A DNA stretch of 64,000 nucleotides. Source: Paenibacillus pectinilyticus. Its GTDB lineage: Bacteria; Bacillota; Bacilli; Paenibacillales; NBRC-103111. The stretch covers positions 382,288 to 446,287 of the forward strand of contig NZ_LYPC01000028.1 of the NCBI RefSeq assembly GCF_001700435.1, read 5' to 3'. The notes beneath the pieces are model-generated. The model saw only the letters and a list, made by a program, of their open reading frames with translations, was not told where the DNA came from and made no database searches. Within the stretch, counting starts at the first letter, position 1. Each line of letters starts with the position of its first letter. The translations under genes were made by a program, and so were the position numbers. Shown here piece by piece: positions 51,577-60,493 of this stretch.

Positions 51577-52782
51577 TTATGTTCGGAGGGTGCCGTCTTT
51601 TTGTTGGGAGCGGTACTGGCTAGGTGTTTGACCTGTGCAGCGCTTGAACCATTTGCTGAAATATTTGCTGTCGCCAAGCCCTGTACGTTCCGCAATTTCC
51701 TGCATCGTCAGCGCCGTATCCTTTAATAGACCATACGCCAGTTTGAGCTTTCTTTTATACTGAAATGCAACATAACTGTCGCCCACCGCTTTCTTGAAGA
51801 GGATGGAGAAGTGGCTGCGACTGAGGCCAACCTGTCCAGCCACATCGCTGACAGACCACTCTGCCGCTGGATTGTCGTGCAGCAGCTTAACTGCTTTCCA
51901 AATCGGCTCGGGCCAATCTGTCGCCGTTACGCCATAGAGTTTCTCCATTTCTGCCGCTTTATGCAAGGCTGTTAATGCTTCTAGACGTTCCTCCGTGCTT
52001 GTCAACGGTCCTCTTCTAGACCACTGCAGCTTCGCACTATCGCTCTTTCTTTCCACCAGCATGCTCTCCGCAGCGGTTAGGCAGGATTGCGGCACAATAT
52101 AATAGCAGCGTTCATTGCCATAAGGCAGGATGGCACCTGCGCAGAGTTGACGGTCTTCCTGAGCGGCATCCTGTAAGAGCTCCAACCATGAAGCCTGACA
52201 ACCGGATGTCTTGATGAGAAAGATATAGACAGGCTCTCCCTGGAAAGACCACGCCTCGCGCGTACGTTTCTCCATCTCCCCCATGAATTTGTCATTGTGG
52301 CCGTTTAACCAAGCATAAAGCAGGGTACCTAGCCGCTCATCCTCGGCATCGCTAGTTGCTGGCTCGGGTGTAGCGTTTACCGGATGCGTGATCCCAAGCT
52401 CATGTTGAAACTTCGCAAGCATACCTTCCAGTTCTTCATCCTCAAATGCGGTTTTGAGCAGATATCCAGCTGCACCCAGCTTCATCCCCTGCTGTGCATA
52501 CTCGAAATCCCGGTGGCAGCTCAGCAAGATGATTTTGGTATCCGGAGCGGCTTCCTTCACTCGCCGCGATAATTCAATGCCATCCATTTCAGGCATGACG
52601 ATATCCGTAATGAGTACTTGCGGCCGATGCTCAAGGAAAGCTTCCCAGGCTTTACGGCCATTTGAAGCATCTGCTACCACTTCCATCCCATATTTGTCCC
52701 ACGGCACGGTCGAACGGAGCCCTTTCCGGACAATCCCCTCGTCATCTGCGATAATTACCTTAATAAGCTTGATGGTTTCCAT
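51577..52782 (-). CDS. YesN-type response regulator (AraC output)
   Basis: 401 aa. ATG at 52782 with AAGGAGGAG 7 nt upstream; the in-frame extension to 52899 lies within the kinase gene. The receiver domain contains Asp60 in VLITDIVMPEMDG, and AGYLLKTAFEDEEL replaces the usual LLKP loop. Linker region about 125-290. The AraC double HTH covers about 300-395: VSDVAGQVGLSRSHFSILFKKAVG and MQEIAERTGLGDSKYFSKWFKRCTGQTPSQYR (core YFSKWFKRCTG). Pairs with the YesM-type kinase gene, which it overlaps by 23 nt. Likely activates the ABC importer operon that follows. Confidence 0.93.
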   Translation of the reverse strand: METIKLIKVIIADDEGIVRKGLRSTVPWDKYGMEVVADASNGRKAWEAFLEHRPQVLITDIVMPEMDGIELSRRVKEAAPDTKIILLSCHRDFEYAQQGMKLGAAGYLLKTAFEDEELEGMLAKFQHELGITHPVNATPEPATSDAEDERLGTLLYAWLNGHNDKFMGEMEKRTREAWSFQGEPVYIFLIKTSGCQASWLELLQDAAQEDRQLCAGAILPYGNERCYYIVPQSCLTAAESMLVERKSDSAKLQWSRRGPLTSTEERLEALTALHKAAEMEKLYGVTATDWPEPIWKAVKLLHDNPAAEWSVSDVAGQVGLSRSHFSILFKKAVGDSYVAFQYKRKLKLAYGLLKDTALTMQEIAERTGLGDSKYFSKWFKRCTGQTPSQYRSQQKDGTLRT

Positions 52783-54508
52783 TTGGACGCTCCTCCTTTT
52801 TGGGCCATGCCACAATGATCGTCGTTCCTTCACCTTGAACGGATTGCACTTGTAACCCATACTGCATTCCAAAATGTAGCTTAAATTTCTGATCGGCATT
52901 CTGTACGCCTAATCCGCCTCTTCCTTTACGTTCTGTCTCGTTTGGCAAAAGCAATCGCTTCAGCTTATCCGCCGGAATACCAGCACCGTTATCCGATAAC
53001 GTAAGCTGCAACAGGTTTCCTTTTTCCCGAACGGTTAACCGAATTTCCCCCTTACCATCCTCGAAACCATGGAAAAATATATTCTCAAACAGCGGCTGCA
53101 GCGTCATCCGAGGAATGAGATACTGCTTCAGCGACTCATCGCACGTCAGTTCATAATTGAATTCAGGACCGTAGCGAACCTCTTGTATTTTCAGAAAATG
53201 CTCAATCATCCGCAGCTCTCTGCCTATTGGAATCAACTCTTGCGAAATATCCAAATTTCCCTCCAGCACCATCGTTAAATGATAGAGCATTTGGCGGATA
53301 TCCTCTGCTCCTTGCAGTCTCGCTTTCCATTGAATGGAATTGAGTGTGTTAAAAAGCAAATGCGGATTGATCTGATAATGGAAAGCCTTCAGCTCCGCTT
53401 CTTTCTTGAGCCGCTCACTCTGTTCAACTTCCCCTATCAGCGACTGAATGCCGCCAACCATATTATTAAAGCTCGTATCCAAGCTCCCAAGCTCATCCTT
53501 AGCTTCTACCTGTGTCCGCGTATGCAGCTTACCAAAGCTCACTTTCTGCATGGCATCCTTAAGACGTCGAATCCGCGCCGTGAACCGTGAGGAGAACAGA
53601 TAGGCAAGCCCAAAAGCCAGCAGACAGGACGCAACAGCGACCACAAGGGTATTCATTCGGATCGTCTCTGAAGAGCGATAAAAAGAGCGTGCTGGCAGTC
53701 TCGCCTCCATGCGCCATTGATTAGCAGCAAGTGTTTTGTTCCAGACAATATCGCTGGATTGTGAAGTGAAGTCCGATTGCGTCTCATATATCATTCGCCC
53801 TTGCGGATCTACTATGCTTAAGTGCGCCTTCGTATCATTCTCGAACAGCTGGAACATATGAAGCAGATCTGCTGCATTCTCCTCCACAAGAATCTTACTA
53901 CCCTGCAGGGCACCATAAGGATTATTAATAGGTACAGCCAAACCCAGCACGGGTATTCCGGAGCCTACCGTTTCCTGCATCCCATGATTCTGTGGGTAGA
54001 AGCCCAACCAATACTTCCCCTGATACGCATCCGACATGGCTTGCCAAGCTGGTATGCGGGCGAGCTTCGTGACATCGAGATTATTTTCACCGTAGTAGTA
54101 TCCAGAGTTTGTGATAATATAAATGCCCGTTGTTTGATCGGTTTTAAGCGCTTTCAGGAGGACCTCAAAATCATCCTTATTCATAATCTCTTCGTATGTC
54201 GTCGGCACTTGGTTACCTAGATCTGCCCTTGCAGGATCCAGTAAATACGAATACACCGTCTCCGTCGTCTGATTCATCCGATTCAAATAAGAACTCGTCT
54301 GCTGCTCCAGCTGTGCCACTGCGTTCTCTCCGTATTTGCCAAACTGTGAATTAATCACCTTTGCGGATTGATAATAGGACAGCGCGCCTAAGGAAAGTAA
54401 TGGAATGATCGTCACGATGAGAAAGCAGAACAACAGCTTCGTACGAATGCTCCGATACGAGCCGCGCAACAGGCGGGTATTGAGCTGCTTGAGCAAAAAT
54501 CCCTTCAT
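52760..54508 (-). CDS. YesM-type sensor histidine kinase
   Basis: 582 aa. TM1 about 24-46, large extracytoplasmic sensor to about 285, TM2 about 286-308, HAMP about 309-361, then a His-kinase domain of the YesM/LytS type. FHYQINPHLLFNTLNSIQWKARL (core YQINPHLLFNTLNSIQW) holds the phospho-accepting His. ATP site includes MTLQPLFENIFFHGFED and LSDNGAGIPADKL, and GRGGLGVQNADQKFKLHFG (core GLGVQNADQR-like). Senses an extracellular signal, probably a saccharide or the loaded binding protein; phosphorylates the YesN regulator. Confidence 0.93.
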   Translation of the reverse strand: MKGFLLKQLNTRLLRGSYRSIRTKLLFCFLIVTIIPLLSLGALSYYQSAKVINSQFGKYGENAVAQLEQQTSSYLNRMNQTTETVYSYLLDPARADLGNQVPTTYEEIMNKDDFEVLLKALKTDQTTGIYIITNSGYYYGENNLDVTKLARIPAWQAMSDAYQGKYWLGFYPQNHGMQETVGSGIPVLGLAVPINNPYGALQGSKILVEENAADLLHMFQLFENDTKAHLSIVDPQGRMIYETQSDFTSQSSDIVWNKTLAANQWRMEARLPARSFYRSSETIRMNTLVVAVASCLLAFGLAYLFSSRFTARIRRLKDAMQKVSFGKLHTRTQVEAKDELGSLDTSFNNMVGGIQSLIGEVEQSERLKKEAELKAFHYQINPHLLFNTLNSIQWKARLQGAEDIRQMLYHLTMVLEGNLDISQELIPIGRELRMIEHFLKIQEVRYGPEFNYELTCDESLKQYLIPRMTLQPLFENIFFHGFEDGKGEIRLTVREKGNLLQLTLSDNGAGIPADKLKRLLLPNETERKGRGGLGVQNADQKFKLHFGMQYGLQVQSVQGEGTTIIVAWPKKEERPNGNHQAY

Positions 54509-54584
54509 GATGCCTCCCCCTCCTGCATGCTTTGTCGAATCCTATTCTAAAGTGTAGCATGGCTGCCACACCAATTGAAACTTG

Positions 54585-54627
54585 AAAAGCACTTCCCCTC
54601 TGCCATTTTTGTCGCAGGGAGAAGTGC
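54585..54627 (-). terminator. Terminator of the six-hairpin glycosidase gene
   Basis: Minus-strand GCACTTCTCCCTGC pairs with GCAGAGGGGAAGTGC (one mismatch/bulge) and is followed by TTTTC, 10 nt after the stop at 54637. Confidence 0.8.
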
Positions 54628-54636
54628 AGGTACTCG

Positions 54637-56355
54637 TTAGGTTGTTGTGTTCGTGTACTCATGACCTAATATCAAAAACACACTTGATGTCCATGTAAAC
54701 GCACGATCACGTAAGCCTTGTCCAGTCAACGCATCAAAATTCTCGGCCATTCCGCTGCGATCCAGCATTGTACAGAAACGCTGCGCAACCAGTTCCGCCA
54801 GTTCGCGATCCCCTGCTGCGACTACCCCTTCTAGGAGCAGCATTGTTGAGGGTGCCCATATCGGGCCTCGCCAATAGCCATCAGGGAGATAGTAAGGGCT
54901 GTTCACACTTTCCGTAGCCCAGCCATTACGGGTCAAGAACCGATCTTCGTCTCGGAGCCCCGCAAGCAAAGCTGTGCGAACAGGCTCAGGCAGACGTTTC
55001 CCAAGTAAAATGGGAACAAATAAGAGCAGGCTATCTCCATCCGATTGCTCATGTGTGCCAGATCGGCAGGCCGTGAAACGGTCTTCCTTCCAGAAATGAT
55101 GAATCATCTTTTCCAGTGTGCCCTCCGCCAGCCATCGCCATTCGGTCGCTTCCTCCGCATATCCGAGCAGTCCTGCAATTTCTGCTAGCAGTTCGGCCTG
55201 TAATATGAGGAAAGCAGCTAAATCCGGACTTTCCACCGGAATGCCATTATTGAATGCCGTGCTGTTATCCCAACCGGAATCATTGCCGTGATTGTATTGT
55301 GGAATACCATCTCCATCCCCATCCCGATAGCGAAACCACCATTTCGTCCATTTGGAAAGGGGGCCATAGACTTCACGCAGCTGTGCCTCTTTAATATAGT
55401 CCGTTCTGGCCATCATCCAAGAAAGCGTCCATCCGTGGATCGGCGGCTTATTGCAGTTCCAAAGCTCATATTTATCATTGATGAAATCTGGAATCAAGCC
55501 GCTTTCATCTTGCCGATCAAAGAATATCATGAATTGATCCCAGGCCAGCTTGGGGTCGTTGCGAACGAGTGCCATTGCGTTGAAGCAGTGGTCCCAGCTC
55601 CAAATATTCGTCATCCAGTTCTTGGACATATACATCGCGGGCCGCGTTAGGCAGCCTTCTGCTGGAACAAGACACGACCATGTGATATAAGCAGCGAGCG
55701 CTCTACTTGCCTGCCAGCGTTCTGGAAGTGTTAATGTACGATCCAGCCACTGTTCGAACTCATCCTTCACTTGCTTCACCACATCGTCGAAGGACTCCCA
55801 GATCTCACGGGGTTCCCATACCGTGCGAAATTCCTCTATGGCAAACTCGCATATTCCCGATTCGCCATCTGGCAGGAAGTCTGCGATCACATAGGTGCTT
55901 TTGATTTTGTCCCAGGGAACCTCCATTTGGATATCGCCGACCAACGCTGTCAGCATAAATCGGCATTCATGTGTGAAGCTGTTGACTTCCCAGCTTCGGG
56001 AAGCAGCTTGATAGGCATAATCGTAAGCCGCCGTTCGAAAGGTTAAGCGTATGCTACAGCCTTGTGTACGAATCCGAAAAGTATGTGAGTCGGAAATACA
56101 AATCTCAGCCATTAATCCTGATTCGGATACCAGCCTGATCTTCTCCGGACAAGCGATTGTCTGAAAAGCTACGGAGTGACCGTCGTTATCGCGCATATCA
56201 ATATGAAAAGCCTCGCCAAATTTGTCATCACCACCGCGCACGGTGCGCAGATACAAGCCTTCTTGTCGACCCTGCGCTTGCGGCAAAATCGAGACCGCTA
56301 GAAACGATTCTCTTCGGCTAAAAGGCACGATGTTCAGGTCAAAGTTGAAGTTCAT
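54637..56355 (-). CDS. Six-hairpin glycosidase (GH63/trehalase-like, MGH1 domain)
   Basis: 572 aa from ATG at 56355, with AAAGGAGA 8 nt upstream; the longer frame has no such site. N-terminal beta-sandwich (about 1-180), then an (alpha/alpha)6 barrel. MTNIWSWDHCFNAMAL and DESGLIPDF, PIHGWTLSWM, RDGDGDGIPQYNHGNDSGWDNS (core NDSGWDNS) and YWRGPIWAP are family motifs; the Asp in SGWDNS and a later Glu are typical catalytic positions in GH63/GH37 relatives. No signal peptide, so probably a cytosolic oligosaccharide hydrolase. Substrate not predictable. It is upstream of the YesM/YesN pair, with a terminator between. Confidence 0.85.
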   Translation of the reverse strand: MNFNFDLNIVPFSRRESFLAVSILPQAQGRQEGLYLRTVRGGDDKFGEAFHIDMRDNDGHSVAFQTIACPEKIRLVSESGLMAEICISDSHTFRIRTQGCSIRLTFRTAAYDYAYQAASRSWEVNSFTHECRFMLTALVGDIQMEVPWDKIKSTYVIADFLPDGESGICEFAIEEFRTVWEPREIWESFDDVVKQVKDEFEQWLDRTLTLPERWQASRALAAYITWSCLVPAEGCLTRPAMYMSKNWMTNIWSWDHCFNAMALVRNDPKLAWDQFMIFFDRQDESGLIPDFINDKYELWNCNKPPIHGWTLSWMMARTDYIKEAQLREVYGPLSKWTKWWFRYRDGDGDGIPQYNHGNDSGWDNSTAFNNGIPVESPDLAAFLILQAELLAEIAGLLGYAEEATEWRWLAEGTLEKMIHHFWKEDRFTACRSGTHEQSDGDSLLLFVPILLGKRLPEPVRTALLAGLRDEDRFLTRNGWATESVNSPYYLPDGYWRGPIWAPSTMLLLEGVVAAGDRELAELVAQRFCTMLDRSGMAENFDALTGQGLRDRAFTWTSSVFLILGHEYTNTTT

Positions 56356-56377
56356 AGGGTAGTCTCCTTTATGAAAA

Positions 56378-56393
56378 CAGTATGCGCTTTCAT
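56378..56393 (-). promoter_or_regulatory. cre-like site and -10 of glycosidase gene
   Basis: Minus-strand ATGAAAGCGCATACTG matches cre consensus WTGNAARCGNWWWCAW at 12 of 14 defined positions. TACAAT, a possible -10 element, overlaps its start. The site lies just before the AAAGGAGA Shine-Dalgarno, where CcpA would block initiation or elongation. Confidence 0.45.
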
Positions 56394-56543
56394 TGTATCG
56401 AAAGAAACGACTAGGAAGAACTGACGGCTGTTTGTGAAGATGAGCTAATTTGTCGTATGGCATCGCGCGCGACGTGCGAAAGGGGCATTTTGTTCGATGG
56501 GTTTCGTTATTTTGTTTGAAAATAGTGGTAGCGCTGCTCGGGG

Positions 56544-56830
56544 GACGGCAAACCTCCGCTGTAACGACCTTTTGGGGCGTTACAGCTCGGCTTCGAACAC
56601 GTGCTAGACCTGTAAGGCCCTTTTAGGGCGTTACGCTGCGCTGTTGCCACTCGAAAGACGGCAAACCGCTGCTGTAACGGCCCTTTTGGGCGTTACAGTT
56701 CGGCTTCGAACACGTGCTAGACCTGTAAGGCCCTTTTAGGGCGTTACGCTGCGCTGTTGCCACTCGAAAGACGGCAAACCGCTGCTGTAACGGCCCTTTT
56801 GGGCGTTACAGCTCGGCTTCGAGTACGCCC
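56544..56830. repeat. 113-bp tandem array of alternating stem-loops
   Basis: GACGGCAAACC occurs at 56544, 56657 and 56770, exact 113-bp period; two full units plus a third partial unit. Each full unit has two stem-loops: TGTAACG..CCC-TTTT-GGG.CGTTACA and GTAAGGCCCTTTTAGGGCGTTAC. That gives five hairpins in total. No gene in 56,394-56,941. Structure resembles a bacterial interspersed mosaic element. Confidence 0.85.
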
Positions 56831-56837
56831 GATAACC

Positions 56838-56886
56838 AAAAGAAAACGGCTGTCCCTGAGTAGATACATCTACCCAAAAACAGCCA
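56838..56886 (-). terminator. Terminator of the ABC-2 exporter operon
   Basis: Minus-strand GGCTGT..GTAGA pairs with TCTAC..ACAGCC and is followed by GTTTTCTTTT; it lies 56 nt after the permease stop at 56942. Confidence 0.75.
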
Positions 56887-56941
56887 TGTAGTTAACTTTT
56901 CCATTTGCCTTGACCTTGATGACGGCTCGTCTCTTTTACCA

Positions 56942-58228
56942 CTAAGTCCGATACGCCTTCATCGCCTTACGAAGCTCCTTCCATGAAGGCCGTTTGCCAT
57001 ACATGAGCACGCCAGTGCGATAAATCTTAGCGGCAAGCCATGCCATAGCGCCGATCGAAATCAGTTGAATCGCGATCGAAATCGCGATTTGCCAGAAGGG
57101 CGGACTGCTCATCCCGATCCGCAGGAACATAATGAGCGGCGAGAAGAAGGGCACGAATGACATCGTGACTACGAAAGGAGCATTCGGTTGATTTAACCCG
57201 AAGACCGCGATCATGAAGGCCGCTACAATGACGATCGTGATTGGCATAATCGCTTGCCCAACATCCTCTGTTCGGCTCACTAACGAGCCCACAGCTGCGA
57301 AGATCGTGGCATAGATGAAGAAGCCCAACAGATAGAAGATTAAGAAATACACAATCAGCGAGAGCTGCAGATCATGCCAACTGAGGTGCAGATCCTTGAT
57401 CGCCGATGGGCTGCTCAACTTCAAATTGATAGCTCCGACAGCGATTAATGAAGCAATTTGCGTTAAGGCTAGCAAGCAGATTCCAATGATTTTGCCAAAC
57501 ATCTGCTTGAGCGGTGACACGCTTGTAATCAGGAGTTCCATCACGCGCGAGCTTTTCTCCGACGTAATTTCTGTGGCGACCATGTTGCCAAAGCCAATGA
57601 CACCCATGTACAACAGGAATAACATCACATAGACAAGGGCATAGGACATCACCATTTGCGCTTCTGTTTTACCTGTTGCTGCTTTATCCGTCGTCGAAAT
57701 CTGAACCGTTTCCAGTGAGACTGGCGTTTGAAGGTCGGCTTTAAGCGCGTCCGGTAAGCCTGCCCCCTGCAGAACGATGTCCGTTTTGATCAGCTGCAGC
57801 GTCGTTTGAAGCTTGCTTTTCAAGGAGAATTCCATGGTTCCCGTGGATTTGTACACCATTTTCGGAAAAACGCCTTGCTTACTACCTTCAGTGATCTCTA
57901 AGTACCCTTTAATCTTCTTATCAGCAATCTGCTGCTTGCCAAGCGCCTCATTCGCTTCAGCGCTGCCGCCTTCAGGAAGCGGAACAATGCGAATATCTGC
58001 GTTCGGCTGGTTATTGTAAAAGGCTGTCAGCTTAGCAGCTAACTCCGCTTGTTGCGTGCTGAATACACCGATTTTCGTTGGCTCATTCGATGATAATTTA
58101 TTTATAAGTGTAGGAAGATGAATCATAACGGACATTAGGATGATTAGAATAAGACTCATAATCCGAAAAGATTTCATTCGGAAACGGGTCATATACGTAA
58201 ATTTGATAACGGTAACAATCCTATTCAT
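56942..58228 (-). CDS. ABC-2 type permease (NatB/YhaP-like)
   Basis: 428 aa. TM1 at about 22-42, a large extracytoplasmic domain (about 43-190) then five or six C-terminal membrane segments. NMVATEITSEKSSRVMELLITSVSPLKQMFGKIIG (core EITSEKSSRVMELLITS) is the NatB/YhaP signature. The start overlaps the ATPase stop by 8 nt. Exporters of this family act on Na, drugs or peptides; substrate here is unknown. Divergent two-component genes suggest induction by an envelope signal. Confidence 0.9.
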   Translation of the reverse strand: MNRIVTVIKFTYMTRFRMKSFRIMSLILIILMSVMIHLPTLINKLSSNEPTKIGVFSTQQAELAAKLTAFYNNQPNADIRIVPLPEGGSAEANEALGKQQIADKKIKGYLEITEGSKQGVFPKMVYKSTGTMEFSLKSKLQTTLQLIKTDIVLQGAGLPDALKADLQTPVSLETVQISTTDKAATGKTEAQMVMSYALVYVMLFLLYMGVIGFGNMVATEITSEKSSRVMELLITSVSPLKQMFGKIIGICLLALTQIASLIAVGAINLKLSSPSAIKDLHLSWHDLQLSLIVYFLIFYLLGFFIYATIFAAVGSLVSRTEDVGQAIMPITIVIVAAFMIAVFGLNQPNAPFVVTMSFVPFFSPLIMFLRIGMSSPPFWQIAISIAIQLISIGAMAWLAAKIYRTGVLMYGKRPSWKELRKAMKAYRT

Positions 58229-59126
58229 GGTTATTCCCCACCTTTTGGATAAAGATTTCGTTCAAGGTTGGCTCCATGATTTGAAACCGCTGAACAACCG
58301 ATTGCTCCATCGCCAACTGAAGGATTTGCTGTGCCGTTTCTGGAGAAGTGATCCGAATTTCATACCCTTTTAATCCTTTGTTTACCGATGTCACGCCTGA
58401 AAGTCGATCTAATCCCTCGATATCCTCCTCCGTTTCAAGAATGACGCGTTCTTTCGGAAAGCTCGCTTTAATCTCCTTCAAACTGCCTTGCAGAATCGTA
58501 TTCGACCGATGCAAAATACAAATATGCTCGCAAAGCTCCTCCACATGGTCCATCCGATGACTGGAAAATAGGATCGTTTTGCCCTCGTCACGTAAGCTTT
58601 TCACTGTTTTTTTCAATAGTTCTACGTTCACGGGATCGAGTCCGCTGAAAGCTTCGTCGAGAATCAAAATCTCCGGATTATGAATAACAGCCGCGATGAA
58701 TTGAATTTTCTGTTGGTTTCCCTTGGACAATTCCTCGACCCTGCGGTTATAGTAATCAGGTACCTCAAACCTCTCCAGCCACTCCTTCAAGCTGCGATCT
58801 GCCTGATTTTTTTTCACTCCGCGAAGTTCAGCTAAGTATATGATTTGCTCACTTATTTTTACTTTGGGATACAAGCCGCGCTCTTCCGGTAAATACCCCA
58901 TCAAGCTTCGTAATTCTTCCCTGTAGCCCTGCCCGTTCCACTGTATACTCCCTTGATCTGGATAAATAAGACCCAGTACCATGCGCATCGTCGTGGTTTT
59001 CCCTGCTCCATTGGCGCCTAGTAAGCCATAAATCTCTCCTTGCTTTACGCGCAGATGGATACGGTTCACGGCAGTTTTATCTCCATATTGCTTAGATACA
59101 TCTTCTATTACTAAAGGGTATGTCAT
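58221..59126 (-). CDS. ABC transporter ATPase (NatA/YhaQ-like)
   Basis: 301 aa. Walker A GANGAGKTTTMRM, then YLPEERGLYPKVKISEQIIYLAELRGVKK (core PEERGLYPK), signature LSKGNQQKIQFIAAV, Walker B ILILDEAFSGLDP and switch SSHRMDHVEEL. LSKGNQQK is typical of NatA/YhaQ. A C-terminal 60-residue domain carries VTSVNKGLKGYEIRI. ATG at 59126 is taken as start; a TTG two codons upstream (59132), 5 nt after GGAAGG, is an alternative. Starts the two-gene exporter operon. Confidence 0.9.
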   Translation of the reverse strand: MTYPLVIEDVSKQYGDKTAVNRIHLRVKQGEIYGLLGANGAGKTTTMRMVLGLIYPDQGSIQWNGQGYREELRSLMGYLPEERGLYPKVKISEQIIYLAELRGVKKNQADRSLKEWLERFEVPDYYNRRVEELSKGNQQKIQFIAAVIHNPEILILDEAFSGLDPVNVELLKKTVKSLRDEGKTILFSSHRMDHVEELCEHICILHRSNTILQGSLKEIKASFPKERVILETEEDIEGLDRLSGVTSVNKGLKGYEIRITSPETAQQILQLAMEQSVVQRFQIMEPTLNEIFIQKVGNNHE

Positions 59127-59191
59127 CGTCAAGCCTGCCTTCCATATCGAAGTTGCTTACGCATCTTATTTTACATGAAATTGGAAAATAA

Positions 59192-59207
59192 ATGAATTGA
59201 AATTCAT
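59192..59207. promoter_or_regulatory. 16-bp palindrome upstream of exporter operon
   Basis: ATGAATT-GA-AATTCAT, 66 nt before the ATPase start. Possible operator for the LuxR-type regulator encoded divergently; not proven. Confidence 0.35.
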
Positions 59208-59248
59208 CATTCCCCATCGATACTCGCAAATCGCGCACTAGGAATTCT

Positions 59249-59281
59249 TTGATTTTACGGAGAGAAACACATACAATGTGT
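59249..59281 (+). promoter_or_regulatory. Promoter of two-component operon with overlapping palindrome
   Basis: TTGATT (59249-59254) and TACAAT (59272-59277) are 17 nt apart. The inverted repeat ACACA-TACAA-TGTGT (59267-59281) covers the -10 box. Suggests autoregulation. Confidence 0.5.
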
Positions 59282-59326
59282 GTACACTTATAAATTCAAA
59301 GTCAATTTCACTGGAGGGTATACGAC

Positions 59327-60493
59327 ATGTTACGGGGCGAAAACAATACGATTGCTAAGCTGCTCATCGGGGCCGCTGTTCTCTTACTGCTACTTCGCGG
59401 TAACCCCTTCATGCACGGCAGTCCCCTCCAGATTGCTCTACTGCTGATCACCTATCTTTCCTTCATTTCCACTTTTTTCTTTCCTGTATCCTGGTGGTCA
59501 CGAAGTAAAATTGTTCTGGTGTCCGCTATCTTATTAGTAGAAACAGCTCTAGGGCTTCTATGGCTTCATGAGACAAAGTTTATATATATGCTAGCTATCG
59601 TCTTCTTCTCGATTTCTATTCGCCTCTCTAAGACCAGATCGGCTGTCCCAGCCGTTCTTACGATGATGGTGATCGCATTCCTCTATACCCGATTCGGCCG
59701 CGAAGACGTCTTCACCTTTTTAACATTCGCTCTCCTCGCCATTGCACTCTATTTAAACATTCGGAGCCGCATGCAGCGCAATTCGATGTACGCCTTGAAT
59801 AAACAGCATTTGCATGAGCTGCAGGATGCTTACGATGACTTACAAAAAGCATCCGTAAAAGATATGCACTATGCGGTTCTTGAAGAACGGACGCGCATTG
59901 CCAGAGACATCCACGATGCTGTAGGACACAGCCTAACCTCACTGATTGTCCAAATGCAGGCTATGCGCTATATGCTGGATCGAGATACAGCTCAGGCCGC
60001 GCAATCTTTAGAAGGCATGTTAGTGGTCGCACGGCAAGGCCTTCATGATATTCGCACTTCTGTTCACGCTTTGGCCGATGATCAATCACGTTCAGGCATT
60101 CTCCCTCTAAAAGCCTTACTTGCGCGTATGGAGGCCTCCTCTTCCATTCAATATGTGTTCCATTCCTCCGTATCGGACGAAGACTTAGATCCTCAGTTGA
60201 ATGGGCTATGGTTTAGTGTGTTGCAGGAAGCTATCACGAATGTGATTCGGCATGCGAATGCGACAGAGATCGAAGTAAGCTTAGTTGCTGACGATGAGAA
60301 ATGGGTCATGCGTATCTTAGATAATGGTCATTCTGAAGCTGAACAGCGGGTGAACGAAGGTTTTGGCTTGAAGGTTATGCGGGCAAGGTTGGAAGAAAAA
60401 GGCGGGAGCCTTCTCGTTACTAATCGCGAGCCAAACGGGTTCGAGTTGGTAGCGGAAATTCCAAAGGTTAGGATGGATGAACATGCTCACTGA
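59327..60493 (+). CDS. Sensor histidine kinase, NarL-partner type (HisKA_3)
   Basis: 388 aa. Five or six membrane segments within residues 10-147, no large extracellular loop, so an intramembrane-sensing kinase like DesK or LiaS/YvfT. The dimerisation helix starts YAVLEERTRIARDIHDAVGHSLTS with His196. ATP site includes LQEAITNVIRHANATEIEV, LDNGH, and GFGLKVMRARLEEKGG (core GFGLKVMRARLEE). ATG at 59327 has GGAGGG 7 nt upstream. It overlaps the regulator gene by 17 nt. Probably senses membrane stress and controls the divergent NatAB-like exporter. Confidence 0.93.
   Translation: MLRGENNTIAKLLIGAAVLLLLLRGNPFMHGSPLQIALLLITYLSFISTFFFPVSWWSRSKIVLVSAILLVETALGLLWLHETKFIYMLAIVFFSISIRLSKTRSAVPAVLTMMVIAFLYTRFGREDVFTFLTFALLAIALYLNIRSRMQRNSMYALNKQHLHELQDAYDDLQKASVKDMHYAVLEERTRIARDIHDAVGHSLTSLIVQMQAMRYMLDRDTAQAAQSLEGMLVVARQGLHDIRTSVHALADDQSRSGILPLKALLARMEASSSIQYVFHSSVSDEDLDPQLNGLWFSVLQEAITNVIRHANATEIEVSLVADDEKWVMRILDNGHSEAEQRVNEGFGLKVMRARLEEKGGSLLVTNREPNGFELVAEIPKVRMDEHAH

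Noticed and set aside
54351..54662. 103-codon minus-strand frame
   Set aside because: Overlaps the YesM-type kinase start in another frame and crosses the glycosidase terminator; no homology features.
56544..56830. CRISPR array
   Set aside because: Repeats are contiguous 113-bp units with stem-loops, not short repeats with unique spacers.
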